DNA of 64,000 bases from Sandaracinaceae bacterium (GTDB lineage Bacteria; Myxococcota_A; Polyangia; Polyangiales; Houyiibacteriaceae), in contig JACKEJ010000005.1 of assembly GCA_020633055.1 (NCBI GenBank), positions 434,001-498,000 on the forward strand, in the 5' to 3' direction. The number at the start of each line of letters is the position of its first letter. Within the stretch, counting starts at the first letter, position 1. Shown here in pieces: positions 42,001-49,399 of the stretch. Both the position numbers and the translations under genes were made by a program. Below the pieces are notes generated by a model that worked only from the letters and a program-made list of their open reading frames with translations, had not been told where the DNA came from and did not search any database.

Positions 42001-42533
42001 TCGGCGTGTGGTGTGACGACGCGCACCAGGTGCCCGATCGAGAGCGCGACCCCAGCGCATGGCTCGCGTGGGCCTTTGCAGACGACGCGCGCTGCTGGGC
42101 GACCGACCTGGGTATTCCGCACGACCCGAGCGGTCTCTCGTCGGAGTCCAATCTCTTGCGCTACGTGCCCGTGGACGACATGACCGTGCGTGTAGGCCGC
42201 GGCGCGCTCCCGGTCGAAGTCGAGCGAGTCCTGGGCGCAGCGCAGACGGCCGGTGTGGGTCCGCGCGTGAGCTACGCCGAGGGCCCGCGCGCAGAGTCCG
42301 ACGACGCGTTTGCGGCGCGGGTGGCTCAAGGACACGTCGTCGGACGCGTGCGCGTCCTGGGTGCATCTCCCGGCCTGCGCGACGCTGCTGCAACGCAGGT
42401 GGGACGCGTCGACGTGCTCGACCAACCCGTGCTGGCGAGCGGACGCCGTGAGCTGCTGAGCATGCTGCGGGAGCAGACCGTGAGCCGCATCCACCATCGC
42501 TACGGGCACCTCCGCACCGCGAGCGAGGCGTGA
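39003..42533 (+). CDS. putA: Bifunctional proline dehydrogenase / 1-pyrroline-5-carboxylate dehydrogenase
   Basis: 1176-aa PutA that oxidises proline to glutamate at the membrane. N-terminal ProDH half: VDYVSVKVSAVVSQLNPWD, LDMEEYRDLALTLEAF, RLVKGANLAMERVEAELRG and GVASHNLYHVALAIL. C-terminal P5CDH half: PPWNFPCAIAAGGVLASLAA, catalytic Glu773 in FAETSGKNA and Cys807 in GQKCSACS, plus GWKASCVGPGAKAGGPNYV. There is no N-terminal RHH DNA-binding domain, so it is not a repressor. A 100-residue low-similarity linker (40378-40680) joins the halves, and a C-terminal 150-residue tail follows. The GTG start is directly abutted by AAGGAG and may be off by a few codons. Confidence 0.93.
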   Translation: MNHVDAAKLAARESSDPNAFPEPSAPPLAALHSLAHSAIALARRWLSDDRCLGVDARDRETAERLGALVASPAGLEFALRFVDDVARPQDVQVSARALRRLASRTTGARAILGPVDRRLLQLGARVATLAPWLVVPAARARLRQLVGHLVADAGSGLGGHLARTRARGFALNVNLLGEAVLGEDEARARLERTLALVRRPEVDYVSVKVSAVVSQLNPWDLEGSRARVVERLSPLYTAALQHGTFINLDMEEYRDLALTLEAFVEVLSQPQLHGLQAGIALQAYLPDALPALHQLAAFASKRAGTGGAPIKVRLVKGANLAMERVEAELRGWPLAPYDNKPDVDANYVRLLDFALRSEHEGLRVGVASHNLYHVALAILAARARGIAAMLDVEMLQGMAPGQARAVRDEMAVHGGRVVLYTPVVAASDFDVAIAYLVRRLEENAARQNFLYALFAPDVDVPPLVSDDLPRAHTERNAEASDAAMHATEHDTGAPNAAMCAQERAFVASVTAGASSPPAHVTPHRGLRRVGQHTTFRNAQDTDPTVAEHRRWARALVSTPPDALALRTAMLTSTAAVDAAVDDALRAQVAWARAPGEQRAEALRAVARQLERARSELVRVMVHEAGKTVAEADPEVSEAVDFATYYADRALELDTVRGARFVPGGVSLVTPPWNFPCAIAAGGVLASLAAGSAVIAKPPPPTPRCLEVTMECVHAGLVERGVDPLVAQLVRVPDDALGEHLVTHEGISRVLLTGAIDTAQRFVALRAERPVFAETSGKNAIVVTPAADLDLAVADVVRSAFGHAGQKCSACSLVILVGSVADPRKATGARFRRQLVDAVRSIAVGPATNIATVMGPLIEPPHGKLLRALTTLDAGERWLVPPRRIDAAGTLWTPGLKEGVTPGSHFHFTECFGPVLGLMTADTLDDALALQNAVRFGLTGGLHSLDDAEITHWLERVQVGNAYINRSITGAIVRRQPFGGWKASCVGPGAKAGGPNYVAQLGVWCDDAHQVPDRERDPSAWLAWAFADDARCWATDLGIPHDPSGLSSESNLLRYVPVDDMTVRVGRGALPVEVERVLGAAQTAGVGPRVSYAEGPRAESDDAFAARVAQGHVVGRVRVLGASPGLRDAAATQVGRVDVLDQPVLASGRRELLSMLREQTVSRIHHRYGHLRTASEA

Positions 42534-42615
42534 GGGCCACCTGCGCACCGGTTCCCATGACGCGTTCCGTCGGCGTAGTGCGCGTCGCCACCGGAGGATC
42601 CGCAACGGGAACCGT

Positions 42616-43677
42616 TCAGTCCGCGACCACCTCGGGGAGCGCGCGAGGCGCCCCGCGCGCAGACAACACCCGCGCCCGCCCCGCGCGTAGCTCGATGACC
42701 TCCACGGGCCCGCCGTAGTGCGAGCTCATGCCGCAGTCGATGGCGATCACGCGCCCCCCGCAATAGGCCGTGATGCCGTCGTCTTGCACCGTGTGGGCCA
42801 CGATCATGCGTCGCAGCCCGGCCCCGTCGAGCGAGCGCCCCACCTCGGCGCAGACGCGCGCGTCTGGGCGGACCGAATACCGGCGCGTCCACAGCGGGCT
42901 GTCGGGATGCAACGCTACCCCCGAGGGGACCCGACCTTCGTCGCGCAGCCAAGCCTGCGCCTCGCGCTCCATCCCGGCGAGCTCGCTCCAGTGCTCGGGG
43001 AGCACGCCGCCGTGCACGAAGACCGCATCACCGCTGCGATAGGTCAGCCCGTAGGTCGCCAAGCGCAGGGCGTAGGGCCCACCCGGCAGGAACGCACGGA
43101 GGCGGCCATGGGCCAGCTGTGGGGCACGCCGCACATCGGCCTCGTGCGTGGGGTGCGGCGGCGTGCGCGCGAACTGCTCGAAGCCGCCCCTCGTCACATA
43201 GCGCAGGTCGCCAGCGGCGTTCATCAGCTCGTGGTTGCCGAGCAGCAGGTGCACCTCCCCGCCCGCGAAAGGCGCCTCGTCCCGCAGCCGCTCGAAGAGG
43301 TCCATCAGCTCGGCCTCGCCGTCCCCGCGGTCCAGGAGGTCACCCACCTGGATCATGACCGTGTCGCCACCGCTCCAGCGCTGTTGTCCGTCGATGAGCC
43401 CGGCTGTGCGCAGGGCCGTCAGACCAGCCGCGAGGTCGCCGTGCACGTCGCCAATCGCTACCACGCGGCGTGCATCTGCGGGCAGGTCGCGCGTCGCGAT
43501 GCGGGTGGGGGCTTGCGCCCGCGCGCTCGGCACCACCACCTCGGCGTGGTCCTCCCCGGCGGGGCGATCGCACGCGAAGGCCGCGCACGCGCACAGCACC
43601 AGCGCGGCTCGGGTGAGACAGGCGCCAGCCACCGCGTTAGACCGACTGTGGGACGATCGCGCGCCGAGCCCGGCCAT
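42616..43677 (-). CDS. Secreted or lipoprotein metallophosphoesterase (PPP/calcineurin-like)
   Basis: 353-aa phosphoesterase. Signal-like N-terminus with possible lipobox AFAC, then the metallophosphatase motifs: GDVHGD, GDLLDRGDGEAE, GNHE (LLLGNHELMNAAGDLRYVT) and C-terminal VHGG plus IVAHTVQ. This arrangement is that of Shewanella-like PPP phosphatases and related secreted enzymes. Probable di-metal centre; substrate unknown. It starts at ATG 43677, overlapping the stop of the DoxX-like gene by 1 bp (TGATG), so it is the last gene of a three-gene unit. Confidence 0.88.
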   Translation of the reverse strand: MAGLGARSSHSRSNAVAGACLTRAALVLCACAAFACDRPAGEDHAEVVVPSARAQAPTRIATRDLPADARRVVAIGDVHGDLAAGLTALRTAGLIDGQQRWSGGDTVMIQVGDLLDRGDGEAELMDLFERLRDEAPFAGGEVHLLLGNHELMNAAGDLRYVTRGGFEQFARTPPHPTHEADVRRAPQLAHGRLRAFLPGGPYALRLATYGLTYRSGDAVFVHGGVLPEHWSELAGMEREAQAWLRDEGRVPSGVALHPDSPLWTRRYSVRPDARVCAEVGRSLDGAGLRRMIVAHTVQDDGITAYCGGRVIAIDCGMSSHYGGPVEVIELRAGRARVLSARGAPRALPEVVAD

Positions 43678-44108
43678 CACGCCGACTCGGGCGGTGCCCC
43701 TGACCCAGCCTGCACGGCCGCGGGCTCCGGCTGCGTGAAGAGGTAGGCCCAGGCGATGAACACGGCCTGGAACGGGAGCCGCAGCCACGCTGCCCACTCG
43801 GGCGCGGGGTGCTCGGGAAAGATCTGGATGCCCTCCAGCGCCATGTAGATGTTCGCCGGGAACACCGCCACGTAGAGCAGGATGAGCCCCCACGCCGCCG
43901 CCCGGCGCGTCTGCGGAAGGAGCAGCCCCACGCCGCCCAGCACCTCGAACGCACCACTGACGAGCACGAGCAAGCGCGCGTCGCCGAAGGAGGGTGGGAC
44001 GATGCGCATGAAGGGCTCCGGCAGCACGAAGTGCAGCACGCCGATGCCGACCATGCCGGCTGCCAGCGCCATCCGCAACGGCGCGCGGGCGCGCTCGAGT
44101 CGGGTCAT
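43677..44108 (-). CDS. DoxX-like membrane protein
   Basis: 143 aa with four hydrophobic segments (MALAAGMVGIGVLHFVLPEP, LLVLVSGAFEVLGGVGLLLP, AAWGLILLYVAVFPANIYMA, LPFQAVFIAWAYLFTQP). The Glu in the second helix and the GxLHF start are typical of DoxX/MauE-like proteins, which are linked to quinone or redox functions in the membrane. The start overlaps the VWA gene stop by ATGA, and the stop overlaps the phosphoesterase start by TGATG. The product ends in a Pro/Ala/Ser tail. A redox role is inferred from family. Confidence 0.85.
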   Translation of the reverse strand: MTRLERARAPLRMALAAGMVGIGVLHFVLPEPFMRIVPPSFGDARLLVLVSGAFEVLGGVGLLLPQTRRAAAWGLILLYVAVFPANIYMALEGIQIFPEHPAPEWAAWLRLPFQAVFIAWAYLFTQPEPAAVQAGSGAPPESA

Positions 44109-44899
44109 GGCGTCTCACAGCGATAGCGCACGGCATCGAGGGCCGGCTGCAGCGCCGCCAACACCTCGCTCGCCGTGCTGTAGCGCGCGGGCGTGACACC
44201 CGAGGCGGGGGCCGACGACGTGGCGAGCGTGGCGGTGACCACACGTGCGCCGCGCGCTTCCAGATCCAGGACCCCGTCCGTGGTGCCCGAGACGACGCAG
44301 CCGCTGGAGGTGTCCGTCAACAGCACCACGAGCGTGTCGCTCAGGTCGGTCTCCGTCAGGCCCTCTGCGGCCCGCTGCATGGCGCGTGCGCGGGGCTTGC
44401 CCAAGATGACGCCCTGCATGCTCCACAGCGCCCGCAGGACTCCCTCCATCGAAGACGCCTCACGCAAAGGATACTGCTGAGCCAGCGCGTCCACGCCGGG
44501 GCAGTCGGGCTCGTCGAAGGTCTGGCTCGGGAACAGCAGGAGGCCCGCTTGGGACGTATCGGGCAATGACGCGATCAAGTCCGCTGCGGCGGTGCTGGCG
44601 ACGACGTTCAGCGCTGCTCCGTCTCCGCCGGTCGTGAACTCCGCCATCGTGTCCGAGCGGTCCAGCACGAACAGCACGCGCACGTCCTGCGGGTCGTTGA
44701 GGCACCCCACGCCGCCGCCGTCGCCGCCGCCGTCCGACGGGTGTCCCTGGTCTTGGCCAGGACCAACCGGCGGCCGCACGAACCCGTCCGTGCTCCCATC
44801 GACGGTAGGGGGCGGGGGCGGAGCCTCGGACGAGTCGACGCAGCCAAAGGGCCCCAGCAGAGCCGCGAACAAGATCCCCAGAGTGGCGGCGTGGCGCAT
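44105..44899 (-). CDS. VWA-domain lipoprotein
   Basis: 264-aa lipoprotein. Signal peptide with lipobox GPFGC, a Pro/Gly/Asp tether with a Gly-rich GGGDGGGVG run, then a von Willebrand A fold: MIDAS motif DRSDT (variant of DxSxS) in VRVLFVLDRSDTMAEF, LLLFPSQTFDEPDC, and the second metal site near VVLLTDTSSG. VWA domains bind proteins through a divalent metal. Cys near SGCVVS and a Cys close to the end (YRCETP) may be disulfide-bonded. ATG 44899 opens the signal peptide. First of three overlapping genes; its upstream region is shared with the divergent desaturase promoter. Confidence 0.85.
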   Translation of the reverse strand: MRHAATLGILFAALLGPFGCVDSSEAPPPPPTVDGSTDGFVRPPVGPGQDQGHPSDGGGDGGGVGCLNDPQDVRVLFVLDRSDTMAEFTTGGDGAALNVVASTAAADLIASLPDTSQAGLLLFPSQTFDEPDCPGVDALAQQYPLREASSMEGVLRALWSMQGVILGKPRARAMQRAAEGLTETDLSDTLVVLLTDTSSGCVVSGTTDGVLDLEARGARVVTATLATSSAPASGVTPARYSTASEVLAALQPALDAVRYRCETP

Positions 44900-44936
44900 C
44901 CCGCCAGTGTAGCCGCCCAACCCCGCAAGGCGAATT

Positions 44937-45022
44937 TCACACAATGTGACACAAACAACCTTGACACTATTCACTGTCACGCTCATAACTGTCTCATACA
45001 CAGATGACGCAGTTTATGCGTC
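44937..45022 (+). promoter_or_regulatory. Promoter and dyad cluster upstream of the desaturase
   Basis: Between the VWA gene and the desaturase lies an AT-rich stretch with a perfect -35 TTGACA (44961-44966), 17 bp, then CATAAC (44984-44989) as a weak -10. Three dyads cluster here: TCACA-N3-TGTGA (44937-44949), TGACA-N8-TGTCA (44962-44979) overlapping the -35 and spacer, and GACGCA-N5-TGCGTC (45006-45022) in the leader. They are plausible operators for the downstream MerR-type regulator or another factor. The desaturase ribosome site AAGGAG follows at about 45057. The region also holds the divergent promoter of the VWA gene. Confidence 0.55.
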
Positions 45023-45070
45023 CGTTCCCGCGGAGCTCGCCAGCGCGGCCCGCCGACAAGGAGAACACCC

Positions 45071-46237
45071 ATGAACCTCCCCCTGAACCGCCACGATCAG
45101 GTCGCCCTCGCCACCAACAGCCGCTCGGAGCGCACCTTCGCCGACGAGCGCGAGCGCTATGACAGCCTCGCCAAGGCCCTCGAGGCCATCCGCCTGCGCG
45201 AAGAGGCCGCCGTGGGCGAAGAAGACCTGCTCTACATCCGGCGCGTGGACCGCATCTCGCGCAGCGCCGAGGTGATCGGTCGCGCCCTGATCCACTTCAG
45301 CTTCGAGCCCATCCTCTTCAGCCTCGGGGTGGGCGCCCTGTGGGTGCACAAGCAGCTGCAGGCCACCGAGGTGGGCCACACCGTGCTGCACGGCGCCTTC
45401 GACAAGATCCCCGGTGAGCACCGCTACCACTCCGAGGGCTTCAACTGGCAGGTCCCCATCGACGAGCGCTCGTGGCACCGCGGGCACAACGGCCGCCACC
45501 ACGGCGCCACCAACGTGGCGGGGCGCGACCCGGACATCCACTTCGGACCGGTCCGGCTCACCGAGGACACGCCCTGGACCCGTTCGCATCGCCTGCAGCT
45601 CTTCTACACGCTGTTCGTGCTGTTCCCGAACTTCGGCGCGCTCATGAACCTGCACTTCACCGGAGCGGTCGACCTGCTGCAGGGCAACGGTCGTGAGAGC
45701 GAGTTCGACTTCATCCACGACCGCAGCGCCGCGACGAAGAAGGACGTGCTCAAGCGCGTGATGCGCAAGTACGTGCCCTACTACGCCAAGGAGTACGTGC
45801 TGTTCCCACTGCTGGCGGGGCCCTTCTTCTGGAAGGTGCTGCTCGGCAACTGGCTCAGCGAGGTGATGCGCGACGTGTACAGCGCCGCCACCATCTACTG
45901 CGGGCACGTGGGCGAGCACGTGGCGACCTACCCCGAGGGCACACGCCCGAAGAGCAAGGGGCACTGGTACGAGATGCAGATCGAGGCCAGCAACAACTTC
46001 GAGGTGCCGCACGTGCTGTCCGTGTTCTGCGGGGCGCTCGACCGGCAGATCGAGCACCACCTGTTCCCCAAGCTCCCGACGCAGCGGCTGCGCAAGATCG
46101 CGCCCGAGGTGCGGGCCATCTGCGCCGAGCACGGCGTGCGCTACCACACGGACAGCTGGCCCCGCACACTCAAGAAGGCGTTCGCGCAGATCGCGCGGCT
46201 GAGCGGGCCGGTCGAAGCCCTGCGGGCGGCCGCGTGA
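45071..46237 (+). CDS. Membrane fatty acid desaturase
   Basis: 388-aa di-iron desaturase inserting a double bond into acyl chains at the membrane. The His clusters are present: H103 and H107 (EVGHTVLHG), WHRGHNGRHHG (136-144) and the C-terminal QIEHH (about 319-323). LFSLGVGALWV and FPLLAGPFFWKVLLGNWLSE are hydrophobic. This His arrangement resembles acyl-CoA/linoleoyl-type front-end desaturases and DesA-like proteins. The ribosome site AAGGAG is 7 nt before the ATG. Its stop overlaps the regulator's start by TGATG, so membrane-fluidity control of both is likely. Regiospecificity is not predictable. Confidence 0.92.
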   Translation: MNLPLNRHDQVALATNSRSERTFADERERYDSLAKALEAIRLREEAAVGEEDLLYIRRVDRISRSAEVIGRALIHFSFEPILFSLGVGALWVHKQLQATEVGHTVLHGAFDKIPGEHRYHSEGFNWQVPIDERSWHRGHNGRHHGATNVAGRDPDIHFGPVRLTEDTPWTRSHRLQLFYTLFVLFPNFGALMNLHFTGAVDLLQGNGRESEFDFIHDRSAATKKDVLKRVMRKYVPYYAKEYVLFPLLAGPFFWKVLLGNWLSEVMRDVYSAATIYCGHVGEHVATYPEGTRPKSKGHWYEMQIEASNNFEVPHVLSVFCGALDRQIEHHLFPKLPTQRLRKIAPEVRAICAEHGVRYHTDSWPRTLKKAFAQIARLSGPVEALRAAA

Positions 46238-47133
46238 TGTTGGCCGAAGGAACCGCAGCCAGCGCGGTGAGCACGGACGACGCGCCGGACGTGTCGGACG
46301 TCCACGACGCGGCGCATGAGGCCGAGGGCGTAGCGCCAGACCCGCGCGATGGTGTACGAGACAGCATGAGCGCAGGGTCCGACGAGCCCTCCCCCGAGAG
46401 CATGACCATCGACGAGCTGGCCGCGCACACGCGCACCCCCAGCCGCACCATCCGCTTCTACCAGGCCAAGGGCGCGCTCATGGCGCCCGAGATCCGGGGG
46501 CGCACCGCCTACTATGGGCCTGCGCACGTCGAGCGGCTCGAGGCCATCGGCATGCTCAAGGACCGCGGGCTGAGCATCCGCGCCATCCGCGACCTGATGA
46601 GCCGCATCGACCGCGGCGACCTCGACCTGGGCGAGTGGCTGGGCCTCGAGGAGAAGCTCGCCATGCCCTGGTCGGAGGACGCGCCCGTGGTCATGTCGGC
46701 CGACGAGCTGAACGAAGCGCTGACGGGCCTGCCCACGGGCACCCTCGCATTGACCGTGGAGTTCGGCCTCGTGGAGCGCCGCGGCGACCGCTACCTGGTG
46801 CAGAGCCCGGGCATGCTGCAGGTGCTGCGGCAGGCCCACGGCGCCGGGGTGGACGTGCACCTCGCGGCCGAGGCGGGCGACATCATCGAGAAGCACGCCA
46901 AGGCCCTCACGCGGGACCTCGTGGAGCTGTTCATGGCGCACGCCGGGCGCGGCTTCGGCACGTCCAGCACGCCCGAGGCCATCCGCGAGACCATCGCCGC
47001 CGTGCGCGCCCCGGCGCGGAGCGCGGTCAGCCTGCTCTTCGCGCGCGCCATGGAAGAGGCGCTGCGCAAGCTGGTGGAGTCGGGCCTCACGCTGGACCCC
47101 AAGAAGCGCCGGTCGAGCTCGCGCCGCAGGTGA
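46237..47133 (+). CDS. MerR-type transcriptional regulator
   Basis: 298-aa regulator. A 55-residue variable lead precedes a MerR winged-helix domain: MTIDELAAHTRTPSRTIRFY, then YYGPAHVERLEAIGMLKDRG and LSIRAIRDLM. After it is a long C-terminal effector-type region (ALTGLPTGTLALTVEFGLVE, AAEAGDIIEKHAKALTRDLV) with no recognised metal-binding Cys cluster. The ATG at 46237 overlaps the desaturase TGA (TGATG), so the regulator is made with the enzyme; starts at 46366 or 46402 would remove the lead. A lipid- or redox-sensing role for the desaturase promoter is inferred. The following 320 bp carries no gene, only the hairpin element described separately. Confidence 0.88.
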   Translation: MLAEGTAASAVSTDDAPDVSDVHDAAHEAEGVAPDPRDGVRDSMSAGSDEPSPESMTIDELAAHTRTPSRTIRFYQAKGALMAPEIRGRTAYYGPAHVERLEAIGMLKDRGLSIRAIRDLMSRIDRGDLDLGEWLGLEEKLAMPWSEDAPVVMSADELNEALTGLPTGTLALTVEFGLVERRGDRYLVQSPGMLQVLRQAHGAGVDVHLAAEAGDIIEKHAKALTRDLVELFMAHAGRGFGTSSTPEAIRETIAAVRAPARSAVSLLFARAMEEALRKLVESGLTLDPKKRRSSSRRR

Positions 47134-47227
47134 GCGGTCAGCCAACGCGCAGTCGCACGGGGCGTTGTCACTGGTCCGAGACCGCCTCGAGGGTGGAGGA
47201 TGCAACGACCAGCGGGATACCGGCGCC

Positions 47228-47392
47228 CTAGCAGCCCGTTGAAGAACCTTCCCTTCCTCTCGCTTGCAGCCCGAGGCCCACTTGCCGCACGCCTCGGTCG
47301 CAGAACCATCGAGGTTCTGCTCCCTCACCGTGCGGCAATTGAGCCCCGGTTGCTGGCGCGATGGAAAGGGTAGTTCTTCAGCGGGCTGCTAG
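47228..47392. mobile_element. 165-bp MITE-like hairpin element
   Basis: Bounded by inverted copies of CTAGCAGCCCGTTGAAGAAC (47228-47247 and, on the other strand, 47373-47392) matching at 19 of 20 positions. Inside are nested inverted repeats: TTGCCGCAC (47282-47290) with GTGCGGCAA (47330-47338), and CAGAACC (47300-47306) with GGTTCTG (47312-47318), giving a long cruciform. No coding capacity. The design fits a non-autonomous transposable element (MITE) or a REP-like palindrome. The matching transposase is not in the window. It sits in the 320-bp gap between the MerR gene and the PD-(D/E)XK-like gene. Confidence 0.7.
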
Positions 47393-47453
47393 ACACGGGT
47401 CGTCGTACGGCGCATGGCGCGGGGTCGAACACCAACCTCTCCGAAGCGCTCAG

Positions 47454-48122
47454 TCACAACGTCAGTCCTTCGAACCAAGAGTCGATCGACGCCTTCGCGA
47501 TTCCCAGCCCAACCTCTCGGGCACGCTCGACCCCCACGTGGCGGACGAGGTCCTCCAGCGTGATGACCCCCGCCATCTGACGGGTTTTCAGCCTTGCCAG
47601 TAGGTCCGGGACGCGAGTCCACGCGTCCCAGACATCCTCGAGAAGGACCAGCAACCACTCCTGCCGTACTGGTCGGTCACATGCGCGGAGCTTCAGCTCA
47701 ACCGCGGCCCCTCCCCGCCCATTCGCGTCCAAGAGCGCCACCATGCTCCCCGCGAGGGCAGTGTTTCCGTGCGTGAGCCGTACCTCGTTGCCCACGAAGC
47801 GATCCGCGAAGTCGGCTGGGCTGAGTCGCGTGCGCCCAAGCTTCAGCTCCATCGCGACGACCTCGCACTCGAGGACCAGTGCGCAGTCGATCTGATGCTG
47901 TCCATCGAAGCGTGGCGAGTTGGCCGATCTCTCGAGCGACGCATTCGGTAGGGCGCGGGGGCGCACCTTGCAGTCGACGAAATCGGAAAGCACCATCGCG
48001 ACCGTTGGACGCGCCGGATTGCGAACGGGGAGGTCCCCGAGGCTGTCGGCAGAACCAATCAGCCCCGCGACGAGTGCCTCACCCATGTGAGAAGGACTCA
48101 GCGAAGTAGGTCCGGTGGGCAT
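47454..48122 (-). CDS. Hypothetical protein with possible PD-(D/E)XK nuclease-like motif
   Basis: 222-aa soluble protein. It is not recognised, but the segment CALVLECEVVAMELKLGRT contains an E-x-K (ELK) preceded by an acidic strand, the form of the PD-(D/E)XK nuclease core, followed by a helix-rich remainder (EWLLVLLEDVWDAWTRVPDL, MAGVITLEDLVRHVG). The nuclease reading is tentative. Base composition is less extreme than its neighbours and it lies beside the MITE-like element, which would fit acquisition by transfer, but that is inference. ATG 48122 is used. Function unknown. Confidence 0.55.
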   Translation of the reverse strand: MPTGPTSLSPSHMGEALVAGLIGSADSLGDLPVRNPARPTVAMVLSDFVDCKVRPRALPNASLERSANSPRFDGQHQIDCALVLECEVVAMELKLGRTRLSPADFADRFVGNEVRLTHGNTALAGSMVALLDANGRGGAAVELKLRACDRPVRQEWLLVLLEDVWDAWTRVPDLLARLKTRQMAGVITLEDLVRHVGVERAREVGLGIAKASIDSWFEGLTL

Positions 48123-48248
48123 CCTGGCAGTCTACACGGCGGCCCATCCCGCACGCTCCCCGTCAGGGATCTGCCGTGCGGCGCCTCGACAACCATGCGC
48201 TCGCGCATGAGGCGCACAGCGCCGGTCCGCGGTCCGATTCGGAGGCCG

Positions 48249-49238
48249 TCACCAGGCCATGACGAGCTTGCCGAACGTCTCGTTGGCGTCCATGCGCGCG
48301 TGCGCCGCGACGATGTCCGTCATGGGCAACGTCGCGTCGATCACGGGCCGGTACGCGCCGCTGTCGAAGCCCCCGAGCACGTGCTTGGCGAACGACTGCG
48401 CCAGCGCGGCCTTCTCCTCCGGCGCGCGGCTGCGCAGCACGGAGCCCTCGACCCGCGCGCGCTTTGGCAACAGGGCGCCGAGGTTGAACTCGGCCTTCAC
48501 GCCGCCCATCAGGCCGATCACCACCACGCGGCCGCGCAGCGCCAGCGCCTTGATGTTCTCGTTGGCGTAGGCGGCCCCTACGGTGTCCAGCACCACGTCG
48601 GCGCCAGCTCCCGCGAGCCGGGCGAGCTCGTCGGCGAAGCGCGCGTCAGTCGTGTGCAGCGCGTAGTCGAGCCCCAGCTCGGTGCAGCGCGCAAGCTTCT
48701 CGGCCGTGCGCGACGTCCCGGCGCTGCGGGCCCCTGCGGCCCTGCAGAGCTGGATGGCGGCCGTGCCGACCCCGCTCGCCACCGAGTGGATCAATGCGAG
48801 CTCCCCCTGGCGCAGACCGCCCAGCTCGAACAGCGCGTCGAAGGCCGTCAGGAACGCCTCGGGCACGGCGGCCGCGTCCGTCAGCGAGAGCGACGACGGC
48901 ACGCGGAGAGCCTCGCGCGCGGGCGTGACCACGTGCGTCGCCATACCCGCCCCGGGCACGATGCCCATGACGCGGTCGCCCACCTTCCACTCGCTCACGC
49001 CGGGACCCACCTGCTCCACCTCGCCGGCGAACTCGAGCCCCGGCACGTCGGGCGCCACGCCGGGGGGCGCGGGATAGAACCCACGCCGCTGCAGCGTGTC
49101 GGCTCGATTCAGCCCCGCCCCGGCCACGGCCACGCGGATGTCCCCGGCTCCAGCGTCCCGGACCTGCACGTCTTCGACCGCGAGGACCTCGGGGCCCCCA
49201 TGCTCACGAATGCGCACCGCGCGCGCGTTGATGCTCAT
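48249..49238 (-). CDS. NAD(P)H quinone oxidoreductase, PIG3/zeta-crystallin type
   Basis: 329-aa medium-chain reductase without zinc ligands. Seen: GLNRADTLQRRGFYPAPPGV, GLEFAGEVEQVGPGV, the dinucleotide loop IHSVASGVGTAAIQLCRAAG and GRVVVIGLMGG. Family members reduce quinones with NADPH. The PIG3 subgroup is suggested by NRADTLQRRGFYPAPPG. ATG 49238 is preferred to an upstream start because the family N-terminus (MSINARAVRIREHGGPEVL) begins there. Divergent from an SRPBCC gene. Confidence 0.93.
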   Translation of the reverse strand: MSINARAVRIREHGGPEVLAVEDVQVRDAGAGDIRVAVAGAGLNRADTLQRRGFYPAPPGVAPDVPGLEFAGEVEQVGPGVSEWKVGDRVMGIVPGAGMATHVVTPAREALRVPSSLSLTDAAAVPEAFLTAFDALFELGGLRQGELALIHSVASGVGTAAIQLCRAAGARSAGTSRTAEKLARCTELGLDYALHTTDARFADELARLAGAGADVVLDTVGAAYANENIKALALRGRVVVIGLMGGVKAEFNLGALLPKRARVEGSVLRSRAPEEKAALAQSFAKHVLGGFDSGAYRPVIDATLPMTDIVAAHARMDANETFGKLVMAW

Positions 49239-49399
49239 GCGAGACCCGTAGCACGGGGCGGCTTTGCTGAGCCAGCAGCGTCGGACGCGGACGTCGCGGA
49301 GACGGGGGGCCGACGACCAGCACGCGCGGCCCACACCCAGCCAGACGGGCACCGAGCCGAACGGCGCGCCCACCGCCAGCCTGCTAGACTCGGCCCACC

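Noticed and set aside
47134..47453. Search for a tRNA or attachment site in the gap holding the MITE-like element
   Set aside because: No cloverleaf or T-loop motif is visible; the palindromes are better explained as the element.
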